Shown piece after piece: positions 53,380 through 61,092 of a stretch of DNA of 64,000 nucleotides; the stretch's first letter is position 1; every line of letters starts with the position of its first letter. The notes beneath the pieces are model-generated. The model ran no database searches. It was not told where the DNA came from and saw nothing but the letters and a program-made list of their open reading frames with translations. Made by a program: the position numbers and the translations under genes. This DNA comes from Pseudomonadota bacterium (GTDB lineage Bacteria > Pseudomonadota > Gammaproteobacteria > Burkholderiales > Burkholderiaceae_B): positions 1 through 64,000 of the forward strand of contig JAEXRL010000003.1 in NCBI GenBank assembly GCA_023440825.1, written 5' to 3'.

Positions 53380-54003
53380 TTAGCGTGAGTACAATTCAAC
53401 TACTAGCGATTCGTTGATATCGTGCGCAACATCTGCACGGTCAGGAACCTGCTTGAACACACCAGACAGCTTACCGGCATCAACTTCTACCCACTGGGGC
53501 AGACCAATACCGCTGGCCAAATCCAACGAGTCTTTGATACGAGCCTGAGACTTTGCTTTCTCACGAATAGCAACTACATCACCAGGCTTTACCATCATGG
53601 AAGCGATATCAGCGGTACGACCGTTAATTTCGATTGCACGGTGCGTAACCAACTGACGGGCTTCTGCACGTGTGGAACCAAAACCCATGCGATATACCAC
53701 GTTATCCAAGCGGCTTTCCAGCAACTGGATCAGGGTTTCACCGGTGTTACCACGGCGACGGTCGGCTTCAACAAAGTATTTACGGAACTGCTTTTCCAGC
53801 ACGCCGTACATACGCTTCAGTTTCTGCTTTTCACGCAATTGCAGGCCGAAATCGGAGGTGCGAGCACCCGAAGTACGACCATGCTGTCCGGGGCGGGATT
53901 CTAGTTTGCACTTAGAGTCCAGCGAACGGCGAGCGCTTTTCAAAAACAGATCGGTACCCTCGCGACGCGAGAGTTTACATTTAGGTCCAATATAACGAGC
54001 CAC
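53380..54003 (-). CDS. rpsD: 30S ribosomal protein S4
   Basis: 207 residues with MARYIGPKCKLSRREGTDLFLKS at the start and an S4 RNA-binding domain (about 97-160, including ESRLDNVVYRMGFGSTRAEARQLV). It has two N-terminal cysteines (9 and 32) rather than the four-Cys zinc form. In E. coli S4 represses the alpha operon by binding a leader pseudoknot; whether that holds here is not visible. Confidence 0.98.
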   Translation of the reverse strand: MARYIGPKCKLSRREGTDLFLKSARRSLDSKCKLESRPGQHGRTSGARTSDFGLQLREKQKLKRMYGVLEKQFRKYFVEADRRRGNTGETLIQLLESRLDNVVYRMGFGSTRAEARQLVTHRAIEINGRTADIASMMVKPGDVVAIREKAKSQARIKDSLDLASGIGLPQWVEVDAGKLSGVFKQVPDRADVAHDINESLVVELYSR

Positions 54004-54014
54004 GTGACTTCCCC

Positions 54015-54413
54015 TTAAATCCGACGACGCTTGGGCGGACGGCAGCCGTTGTGCGGAATCGGTGTGATGTCTGCAATGCTGGTAATTTTGATACCCAAGG
54101 CATTCAGAGCACGCACTGAAGACTCACGGCCTGGGCCAGGTCCCTTGATGCGGACTTCCAGATTTTTAATACCGTATTCCATCGCGGTACGACCTGCATT
54201 TTCAGCAGCAACCTGCGCGGCAAACGGAGTAGATTTACGCGAGCCTTTAAAGCCAGCGCCACCTGACGTTGCCCAGGACAAGGCATTGCCCTGACGGTCA
54301 GTAATAGTAATGATCGTATTGTTGAAAGAGGCGTGTACGTGGGCGATGCCGTCCGATACGCTCTTTCTAACTTTCTTGCGTGCGCGTGCTGCGCTGCCAG
54401 AAGCTTTAGCCAT
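54015..54413 (-). CDS. rpsK: 30S ribosomal protein S11
   Basis: 132 residues, with HVHASFNNTIITITDRQGNALSWATSGG near 27-54 and the basic end TPIPHNGCRPPKRRRI, both diagnostic. It forms part of the 30S platform. 11 bases upstream of rpsD and 14 bases after rpsM. Confidence 0.98.
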   Translation of the reverse strand: MAKASGSAARARKKVRKSVSDGIAHVHASFNNTIITITDRQGNALSWATSGGAGFKGSRKSTPFAAQVAAENAGRTAMEYGIKNLEVRIKGPGPGRESSVRALNALGIKITSIADITPIPHNGCRPPKRRRI

Positions 54414-54427
54414 CTTCTATTCCTCGA

Positions 54428-54793
54428 TTATTTCTTCAGAGACGCTGCTGCACGACGCGGACCTTTACGGGTACGAGCGTTTGTGCGAGTGCGCTGACCG
54501 CGAACGGGCAGACCGCGGCGATGACGCATGCCACGATAAGAACCCATATCGGCCAGACGTTTGATCGAAAGCTGTACTTCACGACGCAAGTCACCTTCTA
54601 CAGTGAATGCGCCAATTTGTTCACGTACGCGCTCCAACTCAGCGTCTGTCAGGTCTTTGATTTTCTTGGAGTACTCTATGCCCGAAGCTTCGCAGATTTT
54701 GCGAGCACGAGTGCGACCAATACCGAAAATCGCGGTAAGACCGATTTCGGCGTGTTGATGCGGCGGGATATTAATGCCGGCAATACGAGCCAT
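54428..54793 (-). CDS. rpsM: 30S ribosomal protein S13
   Basis: 121 residues starting MARIAGINIPPHQH, with the GIGRTRARKIC helix-hairpin-helix near 25 and the basic C-terminal tail RGQRTRTNARTRKGPRRAAA. It contacts the 50S subunit and tRNA. First 30S gene of the alpha group, preceded by rpmJ. Confidence 0.98.
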   Translation of the reverse strand: MARIAGINIPPHQHAEIGLTAIFGIGRTRARKICEASGIEYSKKIKDLTDAELERVREQIGAFTVEGDLRREVQLSIKRLADMGSYRGMRHRRGLPVRGQRTRTNARTRKGPRRAAASLKK

Positions 54794-54827
54794 GGTTATT
54801 CCTTAATAAATCGGTTGCGTTTCGGCA

Positions 54828-54941
54828 TTAGCCTTGACGCTGCTTATGACGGGGATCAGTGCAAATGACACGTACCACGCCATGACGTTTAATGATTTTG
54901 CAGTTGCGGCAAATCCGCTTTACTGATGCCATTACCTTCAT
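54828..54941 (-). CDS. rpmJ: 50S ribosomal protein L36
   Basis: Very short gene, 37 residues: MKVMASVKRICRNCKIIKRH followed by GVVRVICTDPRHKQRQG. Zinc ribbon ligands Cys11, Cys14, Cys27 and His32 are all present, so this is the zinc-binding form. It lies between infA and rpsM, its usual place, on the minus strand. Confidence 0.97.
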   Translation of the reverse strand: MKVMASVKRICRNCKIIKRHGVVRVICTDPRHKQRQG

Positions 54942-54972
54942 GGTTGACTCCTAGTTTCCTGTAACCGGGCCG

Positions 54973-55191
54973 CTATTTCGAGCGGAACACAATTCGTGCA
55001 CGGGACAAGTCATAGGGCGTGAGCTCCACAGTAACCTTGTCACCCGGCAGAATCCGGATGTAATGCATACGCATCTTGCCTGAAATGTAGCCCAATACTA
55101 CGTGGCCATTTTCCAGCTTGACACGAAAAGTTGCGTTTGGCAGGTTCTCAAGAACCTGACCTTGCATTTGTATGACGTCGTCCTTTGCCAT
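54973..55191 (-). CDS. infA: Translation initiation factor IF-1
   Basis: 72 residues forming a single OB fold: MAKDDVIQMQGQVLENLPNA, then GYISGKMRMHYIRILPGDKVTVELTPYDL. It binds the 30S A site during initiation. 11 bases after secY and 31 before rpmJ, the order seen in many betaproteobacteria. Confidence 0.97.
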   Translation of the reverse strand: MAKDDVIQMQGQVLENLPNATFRVKLENGHVVLGYISGKMRMHYIRILPGDKVTVELTPYDLSRARIVFRSK

Positions 55192-55202
55192 ATCTATCTT
55201 AT

Positions 55203-56528
55203 TTACCGCATTGGCAGGCCCGAGCCCTTGAAGTTAGCCTTCTTGAGCAGCGAGTCATATTGTTGAGACATAACGTAAGCTTGCGCTTGCGCCATGAAGT
55301 CCATGGTTACTACAACAATAATCAGCAAGGAGGTACCACCAAAATAGAACGGTACATTCCAACGCATTTGCAAGAACTCTGGAACCAAACAAACCAAGGT
55401 GATATATATGGCACCGGCTAAGGTTAGGCGCATCAAAATCTTATCGATGTAACGCGCTGTCTGCTCACCGGGACGTATCCCTGGAACGAAGGCTCCGCTC
55501 TTTTTTAAGTTGTCTGCGGTTTCACGGCTATTAAACACCAATGCCGTATAGAAAAAGCAGAACAAAATAATCAGCGCGGAAAACAGAGTAATGTAAAGCG
55601 GCTGACGCGGCGACAGAGCAGCTTCGATTTCACGCAGCCAACCCAAACCGGGCGAGCTGGAGAACCAATTAGCAATTGTCGCTGGCAACAAAATAATGGA
55701 TGAGGCGAAAATTGGAGGAATCACCCCGGCCATATTTAGCTTCAGAGGCAAATGCGAGCTTTGCCCACCATAAATACGGTTACCAACCTGACGTTTGGCA
55801 TAGTTGACCGTGATACGACGCTGTCCACGCTCAACAAAAACGACGAAGTACGTTACGGCAGCAACCAAAAGCAGGATAAACAGTGCCGATAGAATCGACA
55901 TGGAGTCCGTACGCACCAGATCCAGCACGCCACCTAAGGCATTAGGCAGACCTGCAACAATCCCGGCGAAAATGAGTATGGATATACCATTACCCAAACC
56001 GCGTTCGGTAATCTGTTCACCTAACCACATAAGAAACATGGTACCGGTAACCAATGTGACTACCGTCGTAATCCGGAACATAATACCCATGTCTATGACC
56101 AGACCGGGCTGGGACTCCAGTGCTACGGAGATACCCACTGCCTGAAACAAGGCCAAAAAGACCGTGCCATAGCGTGTGTACTGCGTAATCTTACGACGAC
56201 CCGACTCACCCTCTTTCTTGATTGCTTCCAACGTGGGCTCTACTGCCGTCATCAACTGCATAATAATCGATGCAGAAATGTACGGCATAATCCCTAGTGC
56301 AAACACTGAAAAACGCTCCAGTGCACCCCCAGAGAACATGTTAAACAAACCCAAAATACCACTTTGATTTTGTGAAAACAGTTCGGACAAGGCATCAGGA
56401 TTGATGCCTGGCACAGGGATATGCGTACCCAAGCGGTAGACAATCAGGGCGAGCAGCAGAAACACGAGACGGCGTTTTAAATCGCCATAACGCGGACCTG
56501 ATTTACTCTGTGCCTGAGCTTTTGCCAC
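55203..56528 (-). CDS. secY: Preprotein translocase subunit SecY
   Basis: 441 residues, ten membrane helices, the channel of the Sec translocon. Seen: the opening RLVFLLLALIVYRLGTHIPVPGIN, GIMPYISASIIMQLM near 80, the GERGLGNGISILIFAGI-type segment near 175, and TADNLKKSGAFVPGIRPGEQTA near 345. Located between rplO and infA, as usual. Confidence 0.98.
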   Translation of the reverse strand: MAKAQAQSKSGPRYGDLKRRLVFLLLALIVYRLGTHIPVPGINPDALSELFSQNQSGILGLFNMFSGGALERFSVFALGIMPYISASIIMQLMTAVEPTLEAIKKEGESGRRKITQYTRYGTVFLALFQAVGISVALESQPGLVIDMGIMFRITTVVTLVTGTMFLMWLGEQITERGLGNGISILIFAGIVAGLPNALGGVLDLVRTDSMSILSALFILLLVAAVTYFVVFVERGQRRITVNYAKRQVGNRIYGGQSSHLPLKLNMAGVIPPIFASSIILLPATIANWFSSSPGLGWLREIEAALSPRQPLYITLFSALIILFCFFYTALVFNSRETADNLKKSGAFVPGIRPGEQTARYIDKILMRLTLAGAIYITLVCLVPEFLQMRWNVPFYFGGTSLLIIVVVTMDFMAQAQAYVMSQQYDSLLKKANFKGSGLPMR

Positions 56529-56541
56529 CGTAACCCCTTAT

Positions 56542-56982
56542 TTATTCCAGCGAACCGCCAGCTGCTTCGATCACTTCGCGTGCGCCAGCAGTAGCAGAAA
56601 TACCTTTCAGAGCAACCTTGCGGGTAAGTTCACCAGATTTGATAACTTTCGCATAACGAACCATCTGACCGACGATGCCTGCCTGCTTCAAAACTTGAAC
56701 GTCGATTTCTTCGGCGTCAATTTTTTGAATTTCAGACAAACGAACTTCTGCATACAGATGACCGTTCAAGGAAGTGAATCCACGCTTAGGTAAGCGGCGC
56801 TGCAAAGGCATTTGACCGCCTTCAAAGCCTACCTTGTGGAAGCCTCCGGAGCGGGACTTCTGACCTTTGTGTCCACGACCAGCGGTTTTGCCATGTCCTG
56901 AACCTGGGCCACGACCAACACGACGAGCAGCATGTTTAGCGCCCGATGCTGGTTTGAGACTATTCAATTGTAATTCTGACAT
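56542..56982 (-). CDS. rplO: 50S ribosomal protein L15
   Basis: 146 residues. The glycine- and arginine-rich N-terminal half RRVGRGPGSGHGKTAGRGHKGQ (about 21-42) is diagnostic, followed by the GFEGGQMPLQRRLPKRGF block near 54. Binds 23S rRNA late in assembly. Precedes secY by 13 bases. Confidence 0.98.
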   Translation of the reverse strand: MSELQLNSLKPASGAKHAARRVGRGPGSGHGKTAGRGHKGQKSRSGGFHKVGFEGGQMPLQRRLPKRGFTSLNGHLYAEVRLSEIQKIDAEEIDVQVLKQAGIVGQMVRYAKVIKSGELTRKVALKGISATAGAREVIEAAGGSLE

Positions 56983-56993
56983 CCCGATTCCTT

Positions 56994-57179
56994 TCAGGCT
57001 TCCGAAACCGTGACCAGATAATCCACTTTACGGATCATCCCACGAATCTCAGGAGTATCAAGCAATACACGGCTGCTGTTAACACGACGCAGACCTAAAC
57101 CACGAACGGTGTCGCGGTGATCTTGCTTAGTGCCAATAACAGAACGCACGAGAGTAACTTTAATTTGTTTCTGTGCCAT
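56994..57179 (-). CDS. rpmD: 50S ribosomal protein L30
   Basis: 61 residues, beginning MAQKQIKVTLVRSVIGTKQDHRDTVRGLGLRR, the short bacterial L30. It lies three bases downstream of rpsE and 11 before rplO. Confidence 0.98.
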   Translation of the reverse strand: MAQKQIKVTLVRSVIGTKQDHRDTVRGLGLRRVNSSRVLLDTPEIRGMIRKVDYLVTVSEA

Positions 57180-57182
57180 GAC

Positions 57183-57704
57183 TTACCCCAGAATTTCTTC
57201 TACTGACTTGCCGCGCTTAGCAGCAATTTCAGATGGTGTGGAGCAGGCACGCAAACCGTTGATCGTCGCGCGAACCATGTTGTAAGGGTTACTAGAACCC
57301 AGACTCTTGGCGACAACGTTACGCACACCCATTACTTCGAAAATCGCACGCATTGGGCCACCAGCGATAACGCCGGTACCTTCAGCTGCTGGCGAAATCA
57401 AAACGGTGGATGCACCGTGCTTGCCAACTACAGAGTGATACAGGGTGCCGTTGTTCAGAGCAACTTTAATCAGACCACGACGGGCCTGTTCCATTGCTTT
57501 CTGTACAGCCACGGGTACTTCGCGGGCTTTGCCCTTACCCATACCGATACGACCATCGCCATCACCTACTACTGCCAGTGATGCGAAGCTCATGGTACGG
57601 CCACCTTTGACCACTTTACTTACGCGGTTAACCGCGATCATTTTTTCCTTCAGGCCATCGTCGCGATCTTGCTCGGGAGCCTGTCTGCCTTGTGCTTTAG
57701 CCAT
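57183..57704 (-). CDS. rpsE: 30S ribosomal protein S5
   Basis: 173 residues. N-terminal dsRNA-binding-like domain (LKEKMIAVNRVSKVVKGGRTMSF, GDGDGRIGMGKGKAREVP) and C-terminal fold (GTGVIAGGPMRAIFEVMGVRNVVAKSLGSSN). It takes part in decoding fidelity; the GIG loop is intact. Confidence 0.98.
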   Translation of the reverse strand: MAKAQGRQAPEQDRDDGLKEKMIAVNRVSKVVKGGRTMSFASLAVVGDGDGRIGMGKGKAREVPVAVQKAMEQARRGLIKVALNNGTLYHSVVGKHGASTVLISPAAEGTGVIAGGPMRAIFEVMGVRNVVAKSLGSSNPYNMVRATINGLRACSTPSEIAAKRGKSVEEILG

Positions 57705-57719
57705 TTGATAATTCCTTTA

Positions 57720-58073
57720 TTAGAATTTCAAGCCGGCTTCACGCGCGGCATCAGCCAACGCTTTCACGCGGCCATGGTAACGAAAGCCTGAGCGATCAAA
57801 AGCAACCTGTTCGATACCTGCTGCTTTCGCTTTCTCGGCTACACGCTTGCCAATAAAGGCGGCTGCTTCGACATTGCTGCCAGCGGCCAGTTCTTTGCGT
57901 ACTTCGGGCTCGAGCGTAGAAGCGCTAACGAGCACACGGTCTCCCTCAGGGGAGATGATGTTCGCGTAGATATGCGTATTCGAGCGGTGTACCGCAAGGC
58001 GGTGTACGCGCAACTCGCTGATTTTACGGCGGGTTGCCACTGCACGACGCATACGGGATTGTTTTTTGTCCAT
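57720..58073 (-). CDS. rplR: 50S ribosomal protein L18
   Basis: 117 residues that bind 5S rRNA. Diagnostic segments: RRAVATRRKISELRVHRLAVHRSNTHIYANII near the start, and VAFDRSGFRYHGRVKALADAAREAGLKF at the end. 15 bases before rpsE. Confidence 0.98.
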   Translation of the reverse strand: MDKKQSRMRRAVATRRKISELRVHRLAVHRSNTHIYANIISPEGDRVLVSASTLEPEVRKELAAGSNVEAAAFIGKRVAEKAKAAGIEQVAFDRSGFRYHGRVKALADAAREAGLKF

Positions 58074-58094
58074 GATTCGTCCTTGCCTGCAGGC

Positions 58095-58628
58095 TTATTT
58101 CTTCTTGGTTTCCTTGAGGATGACGCGCTCGTCGACATAACGTACACCTTTGCCTTTGTAAGGCTCAGGTGGACGGTAGCCACGCACTTCGGCGGCAACC
58201 TGACCAACTACCTGCTTGTTAGAACCCTTAATCACGATCTCAGTCGGAGTAGGGCACTCGGCTTTAACGCCTTCAGGTAGCTCGTGCACGATATCGTGCG
58301 AAAAACCAAGCTGCAGCTTCAAGGCGTTACCCTGAACCTGAGCACGGAAACCCACGCCAATCAGGCTCAATTTACGCTCAAAACCAGCGCTAACACCAAC
58401 AACCATGTTGTTGACGAGTTGACGCACGGTACCGGACATTGCATTTGCATGACGGCTATCGTTAGCCGCTACAAAAGACAGTTGACCGTCTTGAAGCTCG
58501 ATGTTGACATCGCCGGTCAGGGGCTGAACCAGGGTACCCAGAGGGCCTTTGACAGTAATCTGATCGGCAGCAATTGTTGTTTCTACGCCTTTAGGCAGAG
58601 AAACGGGATATTTAGCAACGCGTGACAT
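58095..58628 (-). CDS. rplF: 50S ribosomal protein L6
   Basis: 177 residues from the ATG at 58628 (MSRVAKYPVSLPKGV), which has AAGGAG upstream; the frame continues 14 codons further but overlaps rpsH. The C-terminal signature VRGYRPPEPYKGKGVRY is present. Binds 23S rRNA near the factor-binding site. Confidence 0.98.
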   Translation of the reverse strand: MSRVAKYPVSLPKGVETTIAADQITVKGPLGTLVQPLTGDVNIELQDGQLSFVAANDSRHANAMSGTVRQLVNNMVVGVSAGFERKLSLIGVGFRAQVQGNALKLQLGFSHDIVHELPEGVKAECPTPTEIVIKGSNKQVVGQVAAEVRGYRPPEPYKGKGVRYVDERVILKETKKK

Positions 58629-58641
58629 ATGAATATTCTCC

Positions 58642-59037
58642 TTATGCCACGTAGCACAGCACTTCGCCACCTACACCAGCGGCGCGTGCTTTGCGATCGG
58701 TCATCACACCACGAGAGGTGGATACGATAGCAACACCCAAGCCGTTCATGACTTGTGGAATGCTGGCGCTGCCTTTGTAAATGCGCAGTCCTGGGCGTGA
58801 CACACGGTCAATACGCTCAATAACTGGCTGGCCGGCATAGTATTTCAGGGTGATTTCCAGCACAGGCTTGGCTGCTTCGCCAATGATCTGGAAGTCTTCA
58901 ATATAGCCTTCGTCTTTCAGCACAGCAGCAATAGCTGCTTTCAGCCTCGAGGAGGGCATGCTAACCGATGTTTTGTTGACCATTTGCGCGTTACGCACGC
59001 GAGTCAACATATCGGCGATTGGATCGCTCATGCTCAT
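58642..59037 (-). CDS. rpsH: 30S ribosomal protein S8
   Basis: 131 residues: MSMSDPIADMLTRVRNAQ at the start and a C-terminal STSRGVMTDRKARAAGVGGEVLCYVA with the conserved STSxG motif. In E. coli S8 regulates the spc operon by binding the rplE region; the same gene order is present here. AGGAG before the start. Confidence 0.98.
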   Translation of the reverse strand: MSMSDPIADMLTRVRNAQMVNKTSVSMPSSRLKAAIAAVLKDEGYIEDFQIIGEAAKPVLEITLKYYAGQPVIERIDRVSRPGLRIYKGSASIPQVMNGLGVAIVSTSRGVMTDRKARAAGVGGEVLCYVA

Positions 59038-59048
59038 AATGTATTCTC

Positions 59049-59354
59049 CTACCAGCTGGCCTTAGTCATACCGGGAATCTCGCCGCGCATTGCCATTTCG
59101 CGCACTTTATGGCGAGTCAAACCGAACTTCTTGTAGACACCACGTGAGCGTCCGGTTACAGCACAACGGTTACGCTGACGAGTTGGGTTAGCATTGCGAG
59201 GCAATTGCTGCAATTGCAGACGAGCCTGGTAACGCTCCTCATCGGACTTAGACTGGTCGTCAATAATAGCTTTCAACGCAGCACGCTTAGGGGCATATTT
59301 TTCTGCCAGCTTTGCGCGCTTAATGTCGCGGTTGATTAAAGATAATTTAGCCAC
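59049..59354 (-). CDS. rpsN: 30S ribosomal protein S14
   Basis: 101 residues, the long zinc-independent form: no CxxC pairs, with the conserved RNRCAVTGRSRGVYKKFGLTRHKVREMA block and ending GMTKASW. Located between rplE and rpsH. Confidence 0.98.
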   Translation of the reverse strand: MAKLSLINRDIKRAKLAEKYAPKRAALKAIIDDQSKSDEERYQARLQLQQLPRNANPTRQRNRCAVTGRSRGVYKKFGLTRHKVREMAMRGEIPGMTKASW

Positions 59355-59365
59355 TTTGTCGCCCC

Positions 59366-59905
59366 TTAGTTACGGAACGGGAAGCTGAACGCGCCTAACA
59401 GCGCCTTGGCCTCTTCGTCGGTCTTGGCAGATGTTGTGATACTGATATTCAGACCACGCACTGCGTCGATTTTGTCGTATTCGATCTCGGGGAAAATGAT
59501 CTGCTCTTTAACCCCCATGTTGTAGTTGCCCTGACCGTCAAACGCACGAGCCGAAACACCACGGAAGTCACGAACACGTGGCAGAGCCACAGCGATCAGA
59601 CGATCCAGGAATTCGTACATACGCTGACCACGCAGGGTTACCATGCAACCGATCGGGTACTGTTCGCGGATTTTAAAACCTGCGATAGCTTTACGAGTCT
59701 TAGTAACAACGGGTCTCTGACCGGCGATTTTCGTCATGTCAGCCACAGCGTTGTCGATAACTTTTTTGTCAGCAACCGCTTCCGAAACACCCATGTTCAG
59801 GGTAATTTTGGTAATACGCGGTACTTCCATTACGCTTTTGTAGTTGAACTGCTTTTGCAAATCAGCCACTACTTTTTCGCGATAAAAATCTTGTAAACGT
59901 GCCAT
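59366..59905 (-). CDS. rplE: 50S ribosomal protein L5
   Basis: 179 residues that bind 5S rRNA and contact tRNA. Conserved ITLNMGVSEAVADKK near 33, TKTRKAIAGFKIREQYPIGCMVTLRG near 65 and GVSARAFDGQGNYNMGVKEQIIFPEI near 118. Confidence 0.98.
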   Translation of the reverse strand: MARLQDFYREKVVADLQKQFNYKSVMEVPRITKITLNMGVSEAVADKKVIDNAVADMTKIAGQRPVVTKTRKAIAGFKIREQYPIGCMVTLRGQRMYEFLDRLIAVALPRVRDFRGVSARAFDGQGNYNMGVKEQIIFPEIEYDKIDAVRGLNISITTSAKTDEEAKALLGAFSFPFRN

Positions 59906-59916
59906 TGTTATGCCCC

Positions 59917-60237
59917 TTACGCTTTAGCGCCAACAACTTTGCCGCCAGGCAAGAACACACGTGTCTTCTGGCCATCAATGACCTGAATACCTACGCGGCT
60001 GCCTTTACCGGTTTCTGGGTTAAACAAAGCAACGTTAGAAATGTGGATAGGCATGGTCTTGTCGACAATACCACCTTGCGTGCCAGCCATGGGATTGGCT
60101 TTCACGTGTTTTTTCACCACATTAATGCCTTCTACGATCACGTGATCGGCATCAACACGTTGCAACACTGTGCCACGGCGCTTTTTATCGCGACCTGTCA
60201 GCACAATAACTTCGTCGCCTTTACGAATTTTTTGCAT
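59917..60237 (-). CDS. rplX: 50S ribosomal protein L24
   Basis: 106 residues with a KOW motif near the start (KIRKGDEVIVLTGRDKKRRGTVLQR) and HVKANPMAGTQGGIVDKTMPIHISNVAL in the middle. An assembly initiator of the 50S subunit. Confidence 0.98.
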   Translation of the reverse strand: MQKIRKGDEVIVLTGRDKKRRGTVLQRVDADHVIVEGINVVKKHVKANPMAGTQGGIVDKTMPIHISNVALFNPETGKGSRVGIQVIDGQKTRVFLPGGKVVGAKA

Positions 60238-60247
60238 CTTTCGCTCC

Positions 60248-60616
60248 TTACAGCACTTCGGGAGCCAAAGACACGATCTTCATGAACTTCTCGGTACGCA
60301 GTTCACGCGTAACGGGTCCGAAGATGCGGGTGCCGATGGGTTCCAGCTTGGCATTGAGCAATACGGCGGCATTGCCACCAAAACGAATCAGCGAACCGTC
60401 CTTACGGCGTACACCCTTGGCAGTACGTACCACCACGGCGTTGTAAATTTCGCCTTTCTTGACGCGCCCGCGCGGGGCCGCTTCTTTTACAGTGACTTTA
60501 ATAATGTCACCAATAGCGGCATAACGGCGCTTCGAGCCGCCCAACACTTTAATGCACATTACTTCACGCGCACCTGTGTTGTCGGCCACACTTAGCGTGG
60601 TCTGCATTTGAATCAT
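60248..60616 (-). CDS. rplN: 50S ribosomal protein L14
   Basis: 122 residues starting MIQMQTTLSVADNTGAREVMCIKVLGGS, the invariant L14 beginning. First gene of the spc group here. The usual upstream neighbours rpsQ and rpmC are absent; instead a 476-base non-coding stretch with a promoter-like sequence precedes it. Confidence 0.98.
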   Translation of the reverse strand: MIQMQTTLSVADNTGAREVMCIKVLGGSKRRYAAIGDIIKVTVKEAAPRGRVKKGEIYNAVVVRTAKGVRRKDGSLIRFGGNAAVLLNAKLEPIGTRIFGPVTRELRTEKFMKIVSLAPEVL

Positions 60617-60885
60617 GATTGTTCCTGTTCCAACTTAATTGCAAAGTCCTGCCACAATGGCGAGGCTACACAACCAGTTTTGGTCCCGTCAGATTCGGAT
60701 CCAGCCAGTTCGATACCGATAACCCGATCTCGAATCTGGTCCGGCAAGCCGAACCCTAGGTTGAAATCTTGCGAGAGACAAAACGTTTTTACTATTTACT
60801 TTTAATGCGACTCTGTTTTCATTGCTAGCCATGTAAACATGCCTGGCAACTAGACTATTCGCCTAAAAATATAGGTAAGACTGTA

Positions 60886-60914
60886 ATCATAGAGCACAAA
60901 CGGTCAAAAAACAA
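60886..60914 (-). promoter_or_regulatory. Probable sigma-70 promoter for the spc/alpha ribosomal operon
   Basis: On the minus strand: TTGTTT (60909-60914) and TATGAT (60886-60891), 17-base spacer. Transcription would start near 60879, leaving a leader of about 260 bases before rplN. Inferred from the consensus match. Confidence 0.5.
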
Positions 60915-61017
60915 GCCTTGCCGTGCTATTACTACTTTATGCACAACAGATACAGTGCCTAGTGCTATTTTTGCAACGCATTTTAGTATTTCCACCACAA
61001 TTTAGCGCTAGGCATAT

Positions 61018-61070
61018 GAAAACACAGTGATATCAGACAGAGAATCTGCTGACTGTAGCACTGTGTTTTC
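61018..61070 (-). terminator. Long hairpin after bcsC, probable terminator
   Basis: Perfect 12-bp outer arms GAAAACACAGTG (61018-61029) and CACTGTGTTTTC (61059-61070), enclosing an inner stem (TCAG, CAGA / TCTG, CTGA). The A/T-rich base gives a TTTTC tail on the minus strand. It follows the bcsC stop by about 22 bases. Confidence 0.65.
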
Positions 61071-61092
61071 TTCACTGTCTCTACCCAAATCC

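Larger units (their letters stand above)
60617..61092. other. 476-base intergenic region: rplN leader, promoter and bcsC 3' hairpin
   Basis: Between bcsC and rplN, both on the minus strand. From bcsC downward it contains a long hairpin (61018-61070), an AT-rich tract, a promoter-like sequence (60886-60914), and about 260 bases of leader before rplN. No protein-coding frame with a ribosome site is seen. Confidence 0.6.
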
